Below, piece after piece: positions 34,891-46,627 of a DNA stretch of 64,000 bases. The first letter of the stretch is position 1; each line of letters opens with the position of its first letter. Below the pieces are notes generated by a model, which was given only the letters and a program-made list of their open reading frames with translations, was not told where the DNA came from and searched no databases. The stretch is from NCBI GenBank assembly GCA_028571685.1, contig CM053146.1, positions 69,715,931-69,779,930 of the forward strand, written 5' to 3'. The position numbers were made by a program, and so were the translations under genes. The DNA comes from Heterohyrax brucei (taxonomy: Eukaryota; Chordata; Mammalia; Hyracoidea; Procaviidae).

Positions 34891-35290
34891 CTCTGTTGTT
34901 CTTATTAATGTACTCTGGGACATTCTTCTTTGTGAGTTGATTTTTCACCTTTTTCAGGGTTGGTTTGTGGTTGTTGAGAGCCCTGTATTATGTTTCTTGA
35001 TTTGATATGTTGTATCATTATTGTGCTTTACGGCTGCCTCTATGATCCCTCTTAATAAACTAGCTATAAAACCAATTTTAATTAATACTAGTCTTATTAA
35101 GTTCCTCTCAATCTGCAGAGACTATAATGACGTAGTACATCCCTCTTTTTAATATGATGACATCATAGTTTTCATGATACGATCACTAGATCATGTCTTT
35201 CACTATTATAGCTTTGATTGCATGTGGACCCTTCCCTAATTGAGTAGGTTTCTGGGTGATGTGTCCTACATTTGCTTCTAAAATATAAAG

Positions 35291-35672
35291 TTAATGGTTT
35301 TGTTCTGCTAAACCAAGAGATTCTTTCAGTATTTCTTGTAGCTTTGGTTTGGTTTTTACAAAGTCTCTGAGTTTCTGTTTATCTGCAAATATCTTAATTT
35401 GATTTTCATATTTGAAAGATAGTTTTATAGGGTATATAATTCTTGCTTGGAAGTTATTCTCCTTCAGGGCTTTGAATTTGTTGTGCCAATGTCTCTGTGT
35501 TAGCAGTGTTTCTGCTGAGAAATCCCATGAAAGCCTACAGGATTTTCCTCTGAATGTGACCTTTGCTTTCAGTGTTGCTGCCTTTAACAGTTTTTGCTTG
35601 TGTTTCATTTTGATAAACTTGATTACAAAATTTCTCAGAGTCTTTCTTTTGAGATGTATACTTAGTGGATTT
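35291..35672 (-). pseudogene. L1 ORF1 C-terminal half of the host copy
   Basis: The minus-strand frame covers the RRM end and C-terminal domain (LSWDFSAETLLTQRHWHN, FQARIIYPIKLSFKYENQ, DKQKLRDFVKTKPKLQEIL) and ends in EQNH like the intact ORF1p at 14081. It is cut at 35672 by the inserted plus-strand L1; the N-terminal half continues at 40553-41010. Because the frame (35291-35776) runs on into the inserted L1, its first residues are chimeric. Confidence 0.85.
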
Positions 35673-35679
35673 AATAAGA

Positions 35680-38600
35680 AACACATCTTAGACTTAAAGA
35701 TAAGAACAGGTTGAGAATTAAAGGTTGAAATAATATATATCAAGCTAATAATACAAAAAAAGAGCAGGTGTGGCAATATTAATCACAGATAAAATAGATT
35801 TTAATGTGAAATCCACTATTGGAGGCAAGGCTGGTCACTATTTATTGCTCGAAGGTTCAATACTGAGGTAAGACTTAACAATATTAAACATTTATGCACC
35901 AATACCAAAGCACATAAATACATTGAACAAATACTGACAACACTGAACAATGGATTGATCATTCCACAATAATAGTTGGGGACTTTAATACTCCCCTTTC
36001 AGTTAAGGATAGATAATCCAGAAGAAAGCTCAGTAAAGATACAGAAGATCTTATTACAACAATCAACCAACTTGACCTTATCGACATATACAGATCTTTT
36101 CATCCATCAGCAGATAAATACACCTTCTTCTCCAAAGCACATGAAACGTTCCGCAGAATAGACCATATGTTAGGCCATAAAACAATTCTCCATAAAATCC
36201 AAAACAATGATTTATTGCAAAGCACCTTCTCAGACCACAGAGGTATAAAGGTTGAAATCAATAACAGAAAATTCATAGGTAAAACTTTAAACTTGTGGAA
36301 ACTGAACAACACTTTACTCACAAAGCCTTATGTTATAAAATAAATTAAAGACACATTAAAGAAATTTATGGATTTAAATGAGAATGAAAACATATCCTAC
36401 CAGAATTTATGGGATACAGCAATAGCAGTGCTCAGAAATCAGTTTATCTCTATAAATGCACACTTCCAGAAAGAAGAAAGAGCACAAATTAAAGGATTAA
36501 TCTCACAGCTTGAACAAGTAGAAGGAGAGCAACAAAGAACCCCTCAGGCACCAGAAGAAAACAGATTATAAAGATTAGAGCAGAACTAAATGAATTAGAA
36601 TAGAAAAACAATTGAAAAAAATTAATGAAACCAAAAGCTGGTTCTTTGAAAAGATCAACAAGATTGATAAACCATTGGCTAAATTTACAAAACAAAAACA
36701 ACAGAAGATACAAATAACTTGATTAAAGAATGAATTGGGAGATGTTACAACAGACCTAACTGAAATAAAATATATCATAACAGGTTACTATGAAAAGCTA
36801 TACTCTAACAGGTTTGAAAATCTAGAGGAAATGGACAAATTTCTAGATTTGTGTGACTCACCGAGATTATCACAAGGGGAAATAGATCAACTTAATAAAT
36901 CTATCACAAAGGAAGAGATCGAAAAAGTTATCAAAAACCTACCAACCAAAAAAAAAAAAAAAAAATTCCTGGCCCAGATGGCTTCACTGGAGAATTCTAC
37001 CAAACTTTCAGAGAAAAATTAACTCCAATGCTAATGAGGCTATTTCACACCATAGAAAGAGATGAAATACTTCCAAATTCATTCTATGAAGCCAGCATAA
37101 CCCTGATACCCAAACCAGGGAAAGATCCCACAAAAAATAAAGAAAATTACAGACCAATATCATTCATGAATCTAGATGCAAAAATCTTCAACAAAATTCT
37201 AGTCAATACAGTTCAACAGCATATAAAAAAATAATTCTTCATGATCAAGTTGGTTTCATTCCAGAGATGCAAGGCTAGTTCAACGTTAGAAAAAATTAAT
37301 TTAATCAACCATATTAATAACACAAAAGATTAAAATCACCTGATTTTGTCAACAGATGCAGAAAACGCATTTGACAAAGTTCAACACCATTCATGCTTAA
37401 AACTCTCAGAAAAATAGGTATAAAGGGGAAATTCCTCAATATAATCAGTAGCATCTATGCAAAGGCAACTGTTTTCAGTTCCTGAAACTGTTTTCAGCTC
37501 CTGAATAGTGAAAGACTGAAAGAATTCCCTTTGAGAACAGGAACTAGACAAGGATGCCTGCTCTCACCACTTCTATTCAACATTGTGCTAGAAGTTCTAG
37601 CCAGAGCAATTAGACAACTCAAAGAAATAAAAGGCATCCGTATTGGCAATAAGTAGTAAAGATTTCCCTCTTTGCACATGATATGATTGTTTCTGCAGAG
37701 AATCCAAAGAAATCCATAAGTAAACTATTAGAGCTAATAAAAGAATTCAGCAAAGTATTGGGATACAAGATAAACATAACTAAATCAATAGGATTCCTTT
37801 ATGCCAACAGTGAAATTATTAAAGAAGAAATCACCAAATCAATTCCATTTACTGTAGCTCCCAAGAAGTTAAAATACCTAGGAATAAATCTAACTAGAGA
37901 AGTAACAGATCTTTACAGAGAAAACTACAAAACATTACTACAAGAAACTAGGACAGACTTATATAAGTGGAGTAATCTGCCCTGCTCATGGATAGGAAGA
38001 CTCAATATTGTGAAAATATCTATTTTGCCCAAAGCAATCTACTTATATAATCTAATCCCAATACAAATTCCAGTGACATTTTTTAATGAGATGGAGAAAC
38101 AAATTATCAGCTTTATTTGGAAAGGGAAGAAGCCCCGAATAAGTAAAGCTCCACTGAAAAAGAATATACTGGGAGGCCTCTCACTACCTGACGTTAAAAC
38201 CTATTACACTGCCACAGTAGTCAAAATAGCCTGATACTGGTACAAAAAGAGACATATAGACCAATGGAGCAGACCCCAGAGAGGCCACCATCCTCCTATG
38301 AACAACTGATATTTGACAAAAGTCCTAAGATTTTGAACTGGGCTAAGAACAGTGTCCTTAACAAATGGTGCTGACATAATTAGGTATCCATCTGCAAAAA
38401 ATGGAAACAAGACCCATATCTCACATCTTATACAAAAATCCGCTCAAATTGGATAAAAAATCTAACTATAAAAGCTAAAATGATAAAGCTCATCCAAAAT
38501 AAAATAGGGTCAACAATGGACGTTTTAATACACAATATAGACAGACTTCAAAATCTGACAAACAAAACACATTTATCAGAAGAGAAAATAGAGAGATGGA

Positions 38601-39345
38601 AATTCATAAGAATCAAACACTTCTGCTCATTCAAAGACTTCATCAAAAGAATTAAAAAACCACCTACAGAATGGGAAAAAATATTTAACAACTCTATGTC
38701 AGACCGACGCCTGATCTCCATAATCTACAAGGTACTACAAAATATCAATAAGAAAAAGATAAATCATCCAATTAAGCAATGGGCAAATGAGATGGACAGA
38801 CACCTCTCTAAAGAAGAGATCCAGACAGCCAAAAAACACAAGCGGACATGCTTGTGATCATTAATTATTAAAGAAATTCAAATCAAAACAACAATAGATA
38901 CCATCTCACCCCAACAAGATTGGTCATGATCCAAAAAACTCAAAACACTAAATGTTGGAGAGGCTGTACAGAGATTGGAACTCTCCTATGCTGTTGGTGG
39001 GATTGCAGAATGGTGCAACCTCTTTGGAAAGCAATTTGGCATGACCTTAAAATAAAGGATATAGATACACCATTTGACCCAGTAATTCCTTGCTTGGAAT
39101 ATATCCTACAAAATCAAGGCCATTCACACCAACTAATATCTGCACATGAATGTTCATTGCAGCACAGTCCACAATAGTAAAGGATTGGAATCAACCCAGA
39201 TGTCCAACAACAGAAGAGTGTATAGGTAAACTTTGGTATATGTACTCAATAGAGTCTTATACATTGATAAAAAACAACGATGACAGCAGGAAACATCTCT
39301 CAATTTGGTCTCAACTGGAGGACATTATGTTGAGTGAATCTAGTC
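35680..39345 (+). pseudogene. L1 ORF2 pseudogene of the inserted copy
   Basis: Pieces in order are EN (35760-36330; a decayed SSKAHETFRRIDHMLGHKT), the linker (36368-36571), RT (36735-37640; [40 protein letters not shown]), a decayed active site near 37672-37690 (TTTGCACATGATATG, so FADD would read FAHD), the RT C-terminal part (37683-38234) and the C-terminal region (38480-39177). A pure A-run at 36948-36964 disrupts the frame within the KKSPGP-type motif. The Cys-rich end reads CWRGCTEIGTLLCCWWDC. Several nonsense codons make it non-functional. Confidence 0.88.
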
Positions 39346-39375
39346 AGCAAAAGAAGGACAATTACAACACATCAG

Positions 39376-40225
39376 AAACAAGAACAACATTAAGTGGACT
39401 TCAGCATAACTTGAGTACTCCTTCCATCTTAACCCAATATTGCAAGGACAGAGTAGCTGGCGCATGGGACAGGGGACCATGCTCTTAGGTGAAATAGAGG
39501 CCAATTGGTACAACTAGCGTTTTGCTAATAGGGTTGTCTGCACCCCACATTGGTGAGTGGCATCTGGGGTCTTAAAAGCTGCCAAGCTGCCATCTGAGGG
39601 CACAGCAAATGGCCCCAACTCAGCAGGAATGGATGCTCATCAAGGACCAAAATGACATGGGGGAAAGACAACCCAGAAGATAGAGAGACCCACATGAGTG
39701 GGTGCCTACATTGACTTGGGACAGGAAGAACCAGATGGTGCCCGGCCACCACCAGTGATAGCCACGATGGAGCTCACAGAGAGGAGTCTCACTGGCAACA
39801 CAAGAATAAGAAGGGGTTCATCTTGAGATCTCCACTAAAAGACCTCAATTGATGGTCCAGCGGTTTCAGGGTTACCCTGGGAGCATGGCCCCTGGCCCTG
39901 ATGCTGTCCTTGCCCATAAACTGTAACTAAGTTCCACTCTTTGGACATGAATGGATTGGACTTGGCGATGCAGAGTGATCATATATTGGATGCACTTTGT
40001 GGTTCTATACATCTATAGGGTATCATCCTGCTGACCACTGGCTGGAGAAAGGAGAGTGGATGGAGAGGAGGGGAATGGAGACTGTTGCAAGGATAAGACA
40101 TGTATGGAGCAGAGAGGAATAGTGTACTGTCACCAGACAGGGAGAGCAGTGGAAGCTGCATGGAGGTGGGCGTGTAAATTTATACGGTAATGTACATTTT
40201 CACTCAGTCATATTAAATAAAAAAT
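39376..40225 (+). mobile_element. L1 3'-UTR-only insertion inside another L1 3' UTR
   Basis: The outer L1 stops at GAAGGACAATTACA (39355-39375) and resumes at 40226 with ATATGAGACCTCTACAATA. That is exactly the segment (ACAAATACTGTATGAGACC at 19242) which should have followed. The block between starts within the L1 3' UTR (CACATCAGAAACAAGAAC) and ends with its own tail AATAAAAAATAAAAA. It is therefore a separate, severely 5'-truncated L1 of about 850 bp. Confidence 0.75.
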
Positions 40226-40533
40226 AAAAAATATGAGACCTCTACAATAAAAACTTAAAAGCAGACTCATACATATCAGAAAAGACTCTTTGACAGCTAC
40301 AGGGATGGGGAGGGTAGGAGGACAGGAGGGTGAGGGGAGAGGGTTTAGATTAGATAGTTGTTAGAAATTTGTTTGGGTGAAATTGGGGACAATATACATT
40401 AGTAAGAAGATCAGTATTAATAGGACTTTGACACAACGTGAGTACTCCTATCTTAACCCATTATTGTAAGCACAGAGTATGTGCACTTTCACTTTTTATT
40501 TAATTAAAAAATATATTGAAAATAAAATAAAAT
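40226..40533 (+). other. Remaining 3' UTR of the inserted L1
   Basis: A G-rich polypurine tract lies at 40300-40347 (GGGATGGGGAGGG and GGGTGAGGGGAGAGGG). The 3' UTR then jumps from CACAGAGTA (equivalent to about 19470) to TGTGCACTTTCAC (equivalent to about 20195), an internal deletion of roughly 700 bp, before the A-rich tail. Confidence 0.75.
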
Positions 40534-41960
40534 GTCTTGGAGACTTGAGAACTATATTTAGTGGCATTTGATGTGCATCTTGGATCTCTATATTCTCTTC
40601 TTTCATAGTGTCTGCAAATGTTTCTGTCAGCAACTGAGCAACAATACTGTACCTGTTCTCAGGTGTCTCAACCTGTTAATCATAGATTGTTCCTCTTATT
40701 AGAGTCCCACATGCTTCTTAATGCTTCTTCCTTTTTCTTATTTCTTTTTTTTTGTATTTCTCCTCATAGATGCTGGAGTCAGTAGCTCTGTCTTCTAAGT
40801 CAGAAAGTCTCTTTTCCATTTGTTCCATTCTGTTTTCTAGGCTTTGAATTGAAGTTTCTATGCCTTTGATTTTGTTCTTGATCTGTTGAGTTTCAGAGTA
40901 ATAGTGTTCCATCATATCGAACATCTTGCTCAATTTTTAATTTTGTTCTGCTGCATTTGGTATAAGGTCTAGGAGAGCTTTATATATAATCCTTTTGTAT
41001 TTACCTTCCGATTGTTTCAGAAGGGTTTCTGCATCTGAGAAGTTCTTTGGTTGTTTGTTTTGGAGGACTTCTGAAGCCATGAGTGATTTCTTAGTTATGC
41101 TTTTCTCCAGACTTTGTGCTTTTTGGACATCATGTGAGTCAGTAAAGGCTGGGATAGATGTTGTGAGGATGGACTGCAGTTGTTTCTCTAGGCAATCTTA
41201 AAATGAAAGATAAAAGATACCTGACAACTTCCAACATCAGTCAGGTTTTCAGGTGTACAGGTCCCTCTTCCCAGCTGGTAAAGTAAATACCTATATATAC
41301 AACCCCAGATGTTGTAAACTAGTTCAAAATACAGAAAGGCCCCTTCCCTGCTGGCCTCTGCTGCCAGATCCAAGCCATAGGTGACACTGTGTAAAATACT
41401 GTTCTCTGTTGGAAAAGTGCTCTCTTCCAGGGAGTCACTGCCTCCCGCCCTAGGAATTAGGTCCAGCTGAGGCCTCTGTATGGGTACATCTGTCTCCCAG
41501 TGGGACAGGATGGAGTCCCACAGAAGCTCTCTTCCTGCCTCGGTACCAGCTACTTAATGGCAGAGGCAGAAAGAGAGATCAAATGTGCTGAGATGCACAG
41601 AGTCCAAAGCCAGGTTCTCAAAACGTGGCCAATTCACCTGACAATCCCATCAGCTGTGTGTCTGAGATTAACTGCTAGTCAAGTCCCAGCTCCACTCTCC
41701 AGCTAAGACAGAGGAATAAAAGTTAAAATGGCAAGTTGCCTTCAGTCCTTGAAAGCCAGCAGCACTCAACCAAGAGTGGGGGATGGCAAAATAAAGGAGG
41801 TTTTCCTTTCAGTGGTATGAAGTACAAATTAACAGCCCTATGCCGTGTCCTAGGGCTCACTAGGTGTCCAGAAGGCTCTGTTTAATTATCAGTTCAGGTC
41901 TTTGTTTCCAGAGGGATTTAAGAAGACATGTGTTTAGTCTGCCTTCTTGACTCCGCCCCT
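40534..41960 (-). mobile_element. L1 LINE (host copy), 5' part, minus strand
   Basis: This is the continuation of the L1 at 30616-35672: ORF1 N-terminal half and 5' UTR. The element start is the complement of GACTCCGCCCC at about 41950-41960, matching GGGGCGGAGTC at 13082. The YY1-type core is mutated here (TCAAGAAGGC). Only one copy of the roughly 190-bp leader unit is recognisable (around 41340-41500). Confidence 0.88.
40553..41100 (-). pseudogene. L1 ORF1 N-terminal half of the host copy
   Basis: The minus-strand frame at 40718-40933 encodes the coiled coil (MSKMFDMMEHYYSETQQIKN, MEQMEKRLSDLEDRATDSS), corresponding to residues 66-125 of the intact ORF1p. Sequence upstream to about 41100 (GCCATGAGTGATTTCTTAG) still resembles the basic N-terminus but contains frameshifts. 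The C-terminal half is at 35291-35672. Confidence 0.8.
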
Positions 41961-42524
41961 CTGTATACTCTTTTTAAGGCTAGCTTTGGCAGCCAAAGGG
42001 TTTCTTTGTGCTACATCCAATGCTTTACATTCTATAGATTGTCACCAAGTAAAGCCTCTGCTAGTGTCTGAAATGAGGTCAATTTTTACATGGGACTTAA
42101 GGGGAACTAGAATACAGTAAATTTGTTCTAAAGTTGTTGATTTGAAACCTGATCATAAATTAACTTTGTAGTGACACTTGTCAAATCCAATTTTCAATGA
42201 GCTAAGTGTGAACATGATGTAACTTCAGTTTCTTTTTGCTTCAAAAGATTTTTTTTTGACCGTCTCAAACTGAGATATGCGTTGCATAGTAAACATCTAA
42301 TGTTAGCACTGTTTGCTCTGCGTGATAGTAGCCATGATACAAATGTGTGTTTATTGTCATCAAACAAAAATTTTCAAATGCTTGATTCACCATTCTTAAG
42401 TAATCAGAATATTTTTGTAGTATTGTTCGAACAATGACCCATACACCAAGTGCTGGAATGATTGATTGGAGATGTATTAAACTAGTATTTATTGAGTACC
42501 ATGTGATAGTCATCTTTGCATTGG
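41961..42524. other. Unassigned DNA
   Basis: No gene and no confidently named repeat. A T-run at 42250-42257 and several short open frames are not informative. Confidence 0.4.
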
Positions 42525-42695
42525 GTTCTGTATTATCCATTGCCATCAAGTCAATCCTGACTTAGAGCTACCCTAAAGTACAAAGTAGAATTGCCCCATA
42601 GGGTTTTCAAGGAGCATCTGGTGAATCTGAACCATTGACCTTTTGGTGAGCAGCTGTATAACTTGGCCACTATTCCACCAGGGTTTCCAGATTCT
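42525..42695 (-). repeat. AfroSINE, minus strand
   Basis: The plus strand reads the complement of the whole SINE: tail TATTATCCATTGCCATCAAG, core AGAATTGCCCCATAGGGTT, body GAACCATTGACCTTTTGG, and head AACTTGGCCACTATTCCACC followed by AGGGTTTCC. A near complete copy. Confidence 0.9.
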
Positions 42696-44227
42696 GTTAT
42701 TATAGACACCACTTTTACTTCTATTCTGACTTCAAGGTACATACAGAATTAAAAGTGTGATGTGTTTAGAGCATTATTTTTATAGGTATTCCTCCTGCTT
42801 CTCATTTCAGTTATCAATAATGTAAGTATCCAATTTAATGGCAACCCCAGATATTGACTCCTATTTTATAGAAAATCCTAGATGTGTTTACCAAAGTAAC
42901 TTTAAGATACTGTCTTTATTTTCAGCAATGTTCAAAATTTTCTCACCTTATTCTGTAAATAACCTTGCCTATAGAGATTTTAGAACTACTGCTATAAGAC
43001 CCCAAAGCAAACAATTATTCTCCAAGACAGTTCTGATATGAGATATAATGTCTCAAAAGATTCTCTGACAAATAGCCAAGCCAACCTGACAGTGTAAAAT
43101 GAAGCACCTGTACAAAAGGTTTTTCTTTCTTTTTTTATTAGACCACTTCTTTGCACAAAAATTATACATGAAGACACATAATATTCCAAATAAAATACCT
43201 GACAACAATTATCTGTGAGCCCCTAGAGAAGCCTGAGTAACTTCATTTCAATCATTTTAAATATAGAAAAAATAGTTAGAAACATCTAGACCCTTACTCA
43301 AGGTCACCTTATAATTAATAGATTTAATATTGTAACTTAAATTTTATGACATTCTGAGATTGTTAGATACTAAGAGTAAGTTAACTGTCATCCCATTGTC
43401 TTTCATATATATTATTATTATTCATCCATTTTTGTCTATGACTCTAACTCTTCTTTCTACATTCCCCATCTTTGGTTTTTTTCACTTATCTTAATTTTTC
43501 ACACTACAGTATCTAGGACAATAGCTGCCTAACCTATCTCCTAATAGTTTCTGTACATTTCAGCTTACTGACTACCAAAATAAAATAATTTTCTCATTCA
43601 AATGAAAGTGATATTTGTTTTTGTTGCTTATGTGTTTCCCTTCTACACTTTAACATTACCATCCCAGAAAATTTGAAAAACAAAACTATAATTGAGGTCT
43701 AAAAAGCATACAGTGGTAGTGGTTGGTAGTTAAGAAATCAATCTAATTCAAATATAAAAGGATTCTTTAAAGGAATTTGATAGTAATTTCCACTCGTTTG
43801 TTAGATATACGTGTTCTTGAAAGATATTTCATCTGAAATCATACTTAATGTTGGTCAAATTACATTTGAAATGTAAAAAAGTAGAATAACTAAACTTTTA
43901 TTACTTTTGTGAATATAATTATTCATAATGATATTTACATGATAATAATTAAAATGCTTATTCAGAGAGATATAGGTGATTAACTGGAAGGTATTCTAAT
44001 AGCTATTGGAATACACTTTAGTAGAGAGTCTAGTTCAACAAATTTACAAGAAAGCTACTTTTGGATGGCTGCAACATTTGGAAGATTCTTCTGTATTTTA
44101 AAGTAAAAATTTCCCTTTTGTAATGGCTTCCCATAAATCCAAGTATTTTTTTCTGTAATAACATCTTTTACAAAAATATATATTTTATTCCCTGTTGTTA
44201 ACAACTTCAATTTCTTCCAAAAAAGCT
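42696..44227. other. Unassigned AT-rich DNA, no gene
   Basis: AT-rich sequence without recognisable coding domains or repeats. Open frames at 42838-43041 + and 42992-43189 - overlap on opposite strands and show no family motif. Confidence 0.45.
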
Positions 44228-44386
44228 CAAAACATGTTGCTGTCCAGTTGAATCAGACTCATAACAACCTGATATGACAGAGTAGAAGTGCCACATACAG
44301 TTTTCAAAGAGCACTTGGTGGATTTGAACTGCTGTCCTTTTGGTTAGTAGCTGTAGCTCTTAACCACTACACCACCAGGGTGTCAA
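44228..44386 (-). repeat. AfroSINE, minus strand
   Basis: The complement of the AfroSINE is clear: AATCAGACTCATAACAACC, GTTTTCAAAGAGCACTTGG, TGGATTTGAACTGC, TTTTGGTTAGTAGCTG, CTCTTAACCACTACACCACC, AGGGTGTC. Confidence 0.9.
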
Positions 44387-44668
44387 TGACAATTTCTAGG
44401 CCCATTTTATCAGGAAGGGCCAGATGAGTATCTTGGGTATGTCACTTTCTTCTTCTGAAAATGTGGTACCCAGTTCTCCTGTAATTGAAAGATACAGACG
44501 TATAATAGAGATAATCACATCTTGTAATTAGTACAGAACATTTCCTAAAATGCAGTCTAAATATATACCAGTTGTGGGCTCAGATAAATTTTATAGTAAG
44601 CAAACTAGAAACTTCAAATAAGCCCAATTTCTTTAATTCTAAAATAAGGATGCTGAAAAGATTATTTT

Positions 44669-45150
44669 TGTTATGAATTAAATCATGCCCCACCCAAAAC
44701 GTGTGTAATCTTGGCTAGGCCAGTATTGTGTGATTGTCCACTATTTTGTCATCTGATGTGATTTTCCTGTGTGTTATAAATCATACTTGGCTTGGCTTGG
44801 CTATGATGTTAATAAGGCAGGATTAGAGGCAGTTATCTTAATGACGCAAGAGTCAATCTACTGGACTTTGTTTTATATTGAGTAAATCTTTCTTGAGATA
44901 TAAAAGAGAGCAATCAATGCAGACACAAAGGAACCTCATGACACAAAGAACGAAGAAACAGGAGGGGATGTCTCTTTTTGGCTCCAGAGTGCCTGCACTC
45001 GGAAGCTGCTAGATGAGGAGAATATTGATGACAAGGACCTTCCTCTAGAGCTGGAGCCCTGAATTCAGGCTTCTAGTCTCCTAGGTAGATTGTGAGAGAA
45101 TGTTTGCTTGTTAGAGCCATTCACTTGTAGCAGCACTAAATAACTAAAGA
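44669..45150 (+). mobile_element. MaLR/ERVL-like LTR
   Basis: The sequence starts TGTTATGAATTAAATC, has a TGTGATTTTCCTGTGTG block and a GAGATATAAAAGAGAG TATA-like block (about 44895-44910), and ends AACTAAAGA near 45150. It shares layout and blocks with the LTR at 45201-45722 (GTGATTGTCC; GTTAGAGCCATTCAC versus GTTAAAGCCACC), so the two are related but distinct. The TSD is unclear. Confidence 0.7.
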
Positions 45151-45200
45151 AGTTTCTAAGATCTTTTCTGCATCTAAAATTCTTGAGACTAATTTGCTTG

Positions 45201-45722
45201 TGTCATGGATTGAATTGTGTCCCCCTAAAAATATGTATAGCCTTGTTCCTGGGCCATGGTTCCCAATATTCTATGATTGTCCTCCATTTTGTGATTTTCC
45301 CGTGCTGTACCTTAAAGGATTAGGGTGGGACTATAAATCCCTTTATAGGATTACCTCTGTCCTCTACAGTAAATGGAGTTTTCCTGGGGTATGGCTTGCC
45401 CCACCCTTAATCCTTTCATCTTATGAGAGATAAAAGGAAAGAGAAGCAACCAGAGAATTGGGAACCTCATACCATCAAGAAAGCAGCACCAGGAGAAGAG
45501 CACGTCTTCACTCCTGAGATTCCTGTTCCAAGATGTTCCCGACAAAGACTGATGTAATACCGGACTTTCTTCCAGAGCCGATAAAGGGGAAAGCCTGGCC
45601 CTGGAGCAGACATCCTGAATTTGGACTTGGAGCCTGCTGGACTGTGCAAGAACACACTGTCCTTTGTTAAAGCCACCCCCTGTGTAGTATTTCTGTTAGA
45701 GCAGGGCTAACTGACTAAAACA
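45201..45722 (+). mobile_element. MaLR/ERVL-like LTR, plus strand
   Basis: This has LTR ends TGTCATGG...CTAAAACA. It begins with the TTGAATTGTGTCCCCC block typical of this LTR superfamily and is homologous to the minus-strand copies at 25541-26062 and 47787-48333. It lies 50 bp downstream of the related LTR at 44669-45150. No exact 5-bp TSD is seen (GCTTG versus CCTAG). Confidence 0.8.
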
Positions 45723-46107
45723 CCTAGTAATCACTTTTGGTGTTTGCAAACTTCTGAAGCAACCCCACTAACAACAAAATCTAGAACAAGATAAACCTTA
45801 ATATGGTAAACTGCTAAAGATTTTCTTTCAAATTTCGTTGTCATTCATTGTCTTCCACACATGACATGAAAGAGCCATCTTTTAAAGGCCAGGTAGAGGA
45901 GTTTGGATGCTAAGACATCGTAGGTGTTTAGCATAAGGATGCAAATCCGTTAATAAATACTGTATAACAGCATTCAGTTGATTACTACAATACTTAATAC
46001 CCAACCCTCGTGTCTTCTCTGTACAATGTGATAAAACACTTTAACAGATAATAATTATTTAATTAACCAGCCAGTTCAAACCCTTAAAACATTGCAAACA
46101 TATTGCG
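45723..46107. other. Unassigned DNA
   Basis: No gene or named repeat seen. Confidence 0.4.
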
Positions 46108-46365
46108 TTATTGTTCTTAGGTATCGTGAGTTGGTTCCAACTCAGAAAAACTTACACACTACAGAACAAAACCCTGCTAGGTTTTCCACCATGCCCACAA
46201 TCATTTTTATGCTTAAGCCCACTGTTGCGGCCGCTGAGCCAATCTTTCTTGTTGAGGGTCTTCCTCTTTTTCACTGACCCCCTACTTTACCAAGCATGAT
46301 GTCCTTCTCCAGAGACTGATCGCTCCTGATAACAGGTCCAAAGTACGTAAGATGAAGAAGGATGT
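46108..46365 (-). mobile_element. RTE-type LINE, 3' end, minus strand
   Basis: This is homologous to 5270-5550: TATTGTTCTTAGGTATCG (tail complement), CAATCATTTTTATGCTTAAG, GAGGGTCTTCCTC, TTTACCAAGCATGATGTCC. The fragment ends near 46365 by 5' truncation. Confidence 0.8.
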
Positions 46366-46627
46366 CCCAAGCATATTTAATTGGGATCATTGCAGTGACT
46401 CTATAATGTAGATGGATAACATTTTCAGCATTTAAAAAATCAGGAAATCAAAACTTACAGACAGTAATTTTCTCAAATGGCACAACCTATTAAGTGTAAA
46501 AACAGCATTTAAAATTGTTTTCTGTTTGCTTTTGTAACACAAAATTAAGATGGATTTTCCTTATGGCATTAGCATCTTTAGTAACTTAAAATTAAAATCA
46601 AAATATTAACTGAATTTTCCCAGATAT
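46366..46627. other. Unassigned DNA between RTE copies
   Basis: Short AT-rich spacer; nothing recognised. Confidence 0.4.

Larger units (their letters stand above)
30616..35672 (-). mobile_element. L1 LINE (host copy), 3' part, minus strand
   Basis: From left to right this reads 3' UTR (30616-31000), ORF2 (about 31000-34860) and the 3' half of ORF1 (35290-35672), all reversed. It continues at 40534-41960 with ORF1 5' half and leader, so the whole element was a near full-length L1 interrupted by the plus-strand L1 at 35673. Its own 3' end is lost at 30616, where the ERV structure begins. A segment of about 174 bp of ORF2 appears twice: at 33755-33927 (normal place) and at 32572-32745. Confidence 0.92.
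35673..40533 (+). mobile_element. L1 LINE inserted in the host L1, plus strand
   Basis: A 5'-truncated L1 begins in the endonuclease domain (AAGAAACACATCTTAGAC, equivalent to the QETHLRPKD block) and runs through ORF2 to a 3' UTR that ends in an A-rich tail at about 40505-40533. The flanking host sequence is repeated: 35632-35672 resembles 40534-40569 (TATACTTAGTGGATTT versus TATATTTAGTGGCATTT), an unusually long TSD. Its 3' UTR is interrupted by a separate L1 3' end (about 39376-40225). Confidence 0.88.

Noticed and set aside
30616-40533. Head-to-head minus and plus L1s read as one twin-primed insertion
   Set aside because: The minus part itself runs from 3' UTR to ORF1 and resumes at 40534 to its own 5' end, so these are two separate elements, one inside the other.
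45194-45676. Open frames of 64-79 codons on both strands
   Set aside because: They lie wholly in the LTR 45201-45722 and have counterparts in the homologous LTRs at 25541 and 47787.
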